Origin: CAWFFV01 sp963814985
GTDB lineage: Bacteria > Chloroflexota > Ktedonobacteria > Ktedonobacterales > Ktedonobacteraceae
NCBI GenBank assembly: GCA_963814985.1
Contig: CAWFFV010000103.1
Coordinates: 1-12,584, forward strand
Direction of reading: 5' to 3'
Length of the DNA: 12,584 nt
In this document: piece by piece, positions 9,604 to 12,584 of the stretch
How the letters are laid out: each line of letters starts with the position of its first letter
How positions within the stretch are numbered: position 1 is the first letter of the stretch
Program-made: the position numbers and the translations under genes
Notes under the pieces: generated by a model
Told to the model about the DNA's origin: nothing
Database searches by the model: none
Seen by the model: the letters and a program-made list of their open reading frames with translations, nothing else

Positions 9604-9988
9604 ATGCTCGCAGCACTGAGTTTTTCCCACCCGTTCACCGACGAGCAACGCGTACAAGCCTGCGAATTCGTGGGCGGTGCCATCGAAGAGATCCGCACCA
9701 TTTCCGTACAGATCGACCAGGGAAATGCACTGGAGCCGCAGATTTGCGCTATCGTCGATAGTGCCGGGCTGACTTCTCAGGAATGGCAAACACGCCAGTT
9801 TTTGATCAACCCGCCCGGCTACGCTGGCCCGCCGCCTTTGTGCTGCTGGCCGAACTCCATGGGCGCATCGGACACTTCCCAACACTTATTCGCCTGCGCC
9901 CACATCCCGGGGCGCGGTGACTACTTTTGAAGTGGCAGAACTATTGAATTTGCAGGCTATTCGTGAGGAATTACGTAAGCAGCGTTAG
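9604..9988 (+). CDS. csx15: Csx15-like CRISPR-associated protein, frame-disrupted
   Basis: Small protein (about 128 residues) resembling the Csx15 family, which takes its name from occurrence near some CRISPR loci, mainly in Chloroflexota; its biochemical function is not known. Features: an N-terminal strand MLAALSFSHPFTDEQ, the central QEWQT (residues 59-63) and FLINPP, then after a frame change VLLAELHGRIGHFPTLIRLR and FEVAELLNLQAIREELR. Start ATG 9604 has a GGAG about ten bases upstream. Two indels are needed, near 9832 and in the G-run at 9911-9914. It lies after the restriction operon and before a non-coding stretch. No cas gene or repeat array is in the window, so it is orphaned here. 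The family is recognised from memory of its pattern, not from a search. Confidence 0.68.
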
Positions 9989-10073
9989 GGAGTAGTATCA
10001 TGGACTGGAGAAGCAAATACAATATCACATGCTGACATCAGGTGGCTCTACAAAATCACTGATTATGCTCTCT

Positions 10074-10108
10074 GGACCCCTCTGACTTATAACGAGTCAG
10101 AGGAGTCC
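10074..10108. other. Strong hairpin downstream of csx15
   Basis: CCTCTGACT (10079-10087) pairs perfectly with AGTCAGAGG (10095-10103) over a seven-base loop. After one mismatch, GGAC (10074-10077) pairs with GTCC (10105-10108), giving 13 pairs in all. No T-tract follows on either side, so an intrinsic terminator is not certain. It may end the restriction/csx15 transcript or protect its 3' end. Confidence 0.55.
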
Positions 10109-10185
10109 CTACTATTCCCCAAAACAAATCATATCTTTTCTTATTGTGTTTATATTTTTCATAATGTTCCAGAATATCTACAAAA

Positions 10186-10225
10186 ACATTGACAAAAAGC
10201 AAATATAATGTTATAATGTCAATGT
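10186..10225 (+). promoter_or_regulatory. Consensus sigma70 promoter inside an inverted repeat
   Basis: TTGACA (10189-10194), 17 bases, TATAAT (10212-10217) is a perfect match to the sigma70 consensus. The -35 lies in ACATTGACA (10186-10194), and its exact inverse TGTCAATGT (10217-10225) starts on the last base of the -10. TATAATGT also occurs twice in tandem (10204-10219). A repressor binding the two arms would cover the promoter. The first candidate product downstream is the tRNA-like gene. Confidence 0.7.
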
Positions 10226-10226
10226 G

Positions 10227-10298
10227 ATGATAATGATACAGCTAATGCGTTTTGACAAAACAAAGGAAATCGTACTAAATTATCTACCCCATCCGTGA
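10227..10298 (+). CDS. Doubtful 23-codon leader reading frame
   Basis: ATG to TGA, 23 sense codons, starting just after the predicted transcription start of the 10212-10217 promoter. It contains MRFDKTKEIVLNYLPHP. There is no Shine-Dalgarno, and the length is well within what chance gives. I list it because it overlaps the left arm of the 10245-10316 inverted repeat and could act as a leader peptide. No family is recognised. Confidence 0.12.
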   Translation: MIMIQLMRFDKTKEIVLNYLPHP

Positions 10299-10316
10299 CA
10301 TGTCATCAAAACGCAT
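10245..10316. repeat. 11-bp inverted repeat enclosing a TGACATGTCA palindrome
   Basis: ATGCGTTTTGA (10245-10255) is the exact inverse of TCAAAACGCAT (10306-10316), 50 bases apart. Next to the right arm lies the perfect palindrome TGACATGTCA (10296-10305). In RNA this gives a long-range stem in the leader of the tRNA-like gene; in DNA it may be a looping or recombination site. Confidence 0.6.
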
Positions 10317-10387
10317 GAAGCGGTAATTTTTGCGCCAGCAGCAAGCAGAAGACGATTATTGTAGACAGGTAGTCCAGATGTCCTTAT

Positions 10388-10472
10388 GGTAGGTTGGCCG
10401 AATGGTAAGGTGCTTGTTTTGAAAACAAGTGAATGTAAACAGCGTACGTGGGTTCGAGTCCCATCATCGGTA
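10388..10472 (+). tRNA. tRNA-Ser(UGA)-like gene with an unpaired acceptor stem
   Basis: Class II serine-type fold. D-arm GCC/GGT (from 10397) with GG in the loop; anticodon stem CTTGT/ACAAG around loop TTTGAAA, giving anticodon TGA with T33 in place; long variable arm of 18 bases with a weak ATGT/GCGT stem; T-arm GTGGG/CCCAT (10448-10464) around TTCGAGT. The 3' acceptor strand CATCGGT (10465-10471) does not pair with the 5' strand GGTAGGT (10388-10394), nor well in nearby registers. No CCA is encoded. It may be a decayed copy, a tRNA cut by integration, a sequencing fault, or a tRNA-like molecule. Serine identity is clear; function as a charged tRNA is doubtful. Confidence 0.7.
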
Positions 10473-10542
10473 TTCTAATTTTACGATGGTCCAAGATTTC
10501 CTGTAATATTTTTAGATAGACATCCTCACTTTAACAGCACTA

Positions 10543-10551
10543 TGTTATAAT
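10543..10551 (+). promoter_or_regulatory. Extended -10 promoter for the ATPase/DUF3226 operon
   Basis: TGTTATAAT holds TGn followed by a perfect TATAAT (10546-10551). The -35 region 17 bases upstream is poor (TCCTCA), as is usual for extended -10 promoters. The gap to the ATPase start is about 80 bases and carries a small AAGATG/CATCTT hairpin (10593-10611) just before the ribosome-binding region (GAGAGAAG, 10612-10619). Confidence 0.5.
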
Positions 10552-10629
10552 ATCCATCAACCGTAACAAGTTGTGATGAATAGTAAAATGAGAAGATGAT
10601 AATAACATCTTGAGAGAAGCGAACAGAGT

Positions 10630-11771
10630 ATGGGAAACCTCATCCTGAACTCTTTGGAGATCCACAACTTTCGCGGCTTCAAGCATTTACAAATTGAACG
10701 GCTTGGGCGTGTCAACTTAATTGTGGGAAAAAATAATGTTGGAAAGTCAAGTTTGCTGGAAGCTTTACAACTTTATGCTCATAATGGTAATCCGACTCTA
10801 ATATGGAAAATTTTGCAGGCCCGTGATGAAGGCAAGCAATATAGTCGTGGTCGCCTGGAGCGTCCAAATCTCGAAAGTTTACTCTCGGATCTCAGACATC
10901 TGTTTCATGGACGAAAAAAAGATTCGGGCGAGTTATACAACCAATCGTTATAGGTCCCATTAACCCACCGGGCAATATCCTCTCGATTTCTATAGGATGG
11001 TATGCAAGGCAGAGTGATGAAGAAGGAATATTTAAGCTGCGATTGTTGCAACCTGATGAGTTCGATGTAATTGAAAATCCCCTACTGCTGTTTTATCATA
11101 CAAGCCGGAAAGTTATCAAGGCCCTATAATCTCAAGGTCAAGCCCACTTCCAGGGGAGCTTGAGATAAAAGCTGATTGTATTGCCATTCCTCCCAACGGA
11201 CTGGATCGAGAGTTAATAGGAGCACTCTGGGATGCATTTACGCTTACGGAGTTAGAGAAGGATGTGGTTGAAGCTATGCGTATTATTGCGCCTGGTATTG
11301 AGCGTCTGAGCGTTGTAGGAAATCTTGACTCAAAGGACCGATCTGAAAAAGAAGTATCGATAATAGAGACGTGGAGCGATTCCAATTGTGAAAGTAGCAG
11401 GGATTGATGAACCGATTGCACTGCGTAGTCTGGGAGATGGGATGCAACGTGTTTTTGGTCTTGCTCTGACATTAGTAAATGCGAAGGACGGAATCCTGCT
11501 AATAGACGAAATAGAAAACGGTTTACACTATTCTGTACAACCAGATATATGGCATTTGGTTTTCCAGTTAGCTCATCGTCTCAATGTGCAAGTATTCGCG
11601 ACAACGCATAGTTTGGATTGTATTAAAGCGTTCCAGGAAGCTGCCAGGGAAAATACTCAGGAAGAGGGATTACTTATTCGCTTGCAGGGCAAAAAGGGCG
11701 AGATAGGCGCTGTATTATATGAGGAAGAGGAATTAGCAATTGCTACACATGAACAAATTGAGGTACGTTAA
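10630..11771 (+). CDS. AAA15/21-type (ABC-like) ATPase, OLD/PARIS AriA-like, frame-disrupted
   Basis: ATPase likely to sense and gate a partner effector. The N-terminus LNSLEIHNFRGFKHLQIERL is typical of OLD/RecF/AAA15 proteins. Walker A GKNNVGKS is at residues 33-40. After a long insert come a signature-like LRSLGDGMQRVFGLALTL, Walker B GILLIDEIENGLHYS and the H-switch region FATTHSLDCIKAF. No TOPRIM domain follows in the same protein, unlike full OLD; that domain is in the next gene. Length is about 380 residues. Three indels are needed, near 10932, 11108 and 11368. A+T content looks higher than in the restriction genes, which suggests separate acquisition. The stop lies two bases before the GTG of the next gene, so the two form an operon. 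The ATPase class is firm; the defence role is inferred from the partner. Confidence 0.82.
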
Positions 11772-11773
11772 TT

Positions 11774-12489
11774 GTGGTTACTGGTTTACTGAGTAGAGCA
11801 AAGCGAGAAAATTATCTTTATGTCGAAGGATCTGATGATAAAAATGTGTTTATACATTTACTCAATCATCACGGGATTACTGATCGAAATCGAATAGGAT
11901 ATTTCAAGAATAGAGACGAGCTCTTTGAGATAAAAGCTTGTGGTAGTATTTCCGAGCTTTTAAGTATTTTTAGACTATCACTTAAAAGTGATACGGATAA
12001 CAAGATATATGGTATAGTTATTGATGATGATATCGACGCTGATCCTAATACTGGTATCACAGTTAATTGGCAAAAATTGCGCAGCATTTTAAAAGTTTAT
12101 AACTATAATATACCAGCAGTGCCTGATGAAAATGGGGTGATAATTAGGCAGGATGGATTACCAATGATCGGTATCTGGCTTATGCCAAATAATAAACTCC
12201 CCGGAGCAATAGAAGATTTCGTAAGCTTTTGGGACCTAAAGATGATGAACTATGGACCATTGCCGAAAGCGCATTAAAACAAGCCACCTCAGTAAAATGT
12301 AACTTTCGCTCATCGTATACAATGAAAGCTCACCTGCATACCTGGCTCGCCTGGCAAGAGGAGCCAGGCACACCTATGGGACAAGCCATCACGAAAAAAT
12401 ATGTAGATGCATACGCTCCTCACGCATTACAGTGTATTACATGGTTTCGCAAAGTGTTCGAGCTTGAACTTCCTGAAATGGAGGAATAG
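11774..12489 (+). CDS. DUF3226 TOPRIM-family protein, putative effector nuclease, one frameshift
   Basis: About 239 residues once a single T is restored in the run at 12221-12224. GTG start 11774, two bases after the ATPase stop, with GAGG about 12 bases upstream. TOPRIM pattern: YVEGSDD at residues 16-22 (Glu18, Asp21, Asp22) and GIVIDDDIDAD at 80-90 for metal binding. DUF3226 hallmarks follow: IGIWLMPNNKLPGAIEDFV and, near the C-terminus, HTWLAWQEEPGTPMGQAI. TOPRIM proteins of this kind cut or process nucleic acids. Beside an AAA15-like ATPase, the arrangement matches PARIS (AriA ATPase with AriB, a DUF4435 TOPRIM nuclease), but the TOPRIM family is different. Substrate unknown; it could be DNA, tRNA or other RNA. 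Confidence 0.82.
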
Positions 12490-12490
12490 T

Positions 12491-12534
12491 AACACCTCAA
12501 GCCAGATCTGAAGGGACTTGAGGTGTTTTTCTTT
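12491..12534 (+). terminator. Intrinsic terminator of the ATPase/DUF3226 operon
   Basis: AACACCTCAAG (12491-12501) pairs perfectly with CTTGAGGTGTT (12517-12527), an 11-bp stem with a 15-base loop, and the sequence runs on into TTTCTTTT. It starts one base after the DUF3226 stop codon. Confidence 0.9.
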
Positions 12535-12584
12535 TCCATCATCTCGTACACGATGCTTTTTGAGTAAAGTGGTAGAACGGTAGC

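Larger units (their letters stand above)
9989..10387. other. Non-coding region between csx15 and the tRNA-like gene
   Basis: No solid gene is seen. The stretch holds a strong hairpin (10074-10108), an A+T-rich tract (about 10110-10185), a near-consensus promoter framed by an inverted repeat (10186-10225), an 11-bp inverted repeat with an internal palindrome (10245-10316), and a doubtful 23-codon reading frame (10227-10298). The promoter would read through to the tRNA-like gene with a leader of about 165 bases. Confidence 0.65.

Noticed and set aside
11116..11472. 118-codon minus-strand frame opposite the ATPase gene
   Set aside because: It overlaps the conserved ATPase signature region and has serine/isoleucine-rich composition typical of antisense frames.
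208..12489. Programmed ribosomal frameshifting as the cause of the split genes
   Set aside because: Shifts occur in both directions in all genes, some in compensating pairs, without a consistent slippery heptamer and downstream structure.
1..12584. CRISPR array near the Csx15-like gene
   Set aside because: I looked for regularly spaced repeats on both strands and found none. The only exact repeat pair (29 bp) is 2.6 kb apart.
12541..12584. GGTAGAACGGTAGC at the window edge resembling a tRNA D-arm
   Set aside because: The sequence ends there and no acceptor or anticodon arm can be checked.
1..12584. Insertion sequence, integrase or prophage genes
   Set aside because: No transposase, recombinase or phage structural motif is readable in any frame; mobility is suggested only by context.

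Overview
The window reads as an accessory, defence-rich segment of a bacterial genome. I think the host is a member of Chloroflexota, possibly Ktedonobacteria. This rests on recognising gene families (a MEDS-PAS histidine kinase, a Csx15-like protein, an AAA ATPase with a DUF3226 partner) and mixed base composition, not on a taxonomic marker, so it is tentative.

Layout, all on the + strand. (1) 208-2420: an orphan sensor histidine kinase (MEDS, two PAS, HisKA, HATPase), heavily frame-disrupted and flanked by two identical 29-bp direct repeats. (2) 2421-2974: a palindrome-rich control region with a plausible promoter. (3) 2975-9498: a type I restriction-modification operon, hsdM-hsdS-hsdR, joined by ATGA stop/start overlaps and followed by a YgjP/SprT-like zinc metallohydrolase. 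(4) 9604-9988: a small Csx15-like protein with no CRISPR array or cas gene in view. (5) 9989-10629: a non-coding stretch with a near-consensus sigma70 promoter set in inverted repeats and a tRNA-Ser(UGA)-like gene whose acceptor stem does not pair. (6) 10630-12489: an ATP-binding AAA15/21-type ATPase and a DUF3226 TOPRIM protein, closed by a strong terminator. The pair has the architecture of PARIS/OLD-type anti-phage systems and is the best candidate for an undescribed system here.

How the parts fit: HsdM and HsdS would methylate host DNA at a bipartite site and HsdR would cut unmethylated foreign DNA. The metallohydrolase commonly travels with hsdR. The ATPase/TOPRIM pair would be a second defence layer, plausibly an abortive one. 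Together they look like a small defence island.

A caution affects every gene. Each protein can be read only by changing frame, with about 36 indels and one in-frame stop over about 11 kb of coding sequence. Catalytic motifs are intact on both sides of the shifts and many shifts lie in homopolymer runs. Indel-rich sequencing or assembly explains this better than ancient decay, but it cannot be settled here. I give whole-gene spans. Type CDS is used where an open stretch still holds most of the protein and there are three lesions or fewer; type pseudogene is used for the more heavily broken genes.
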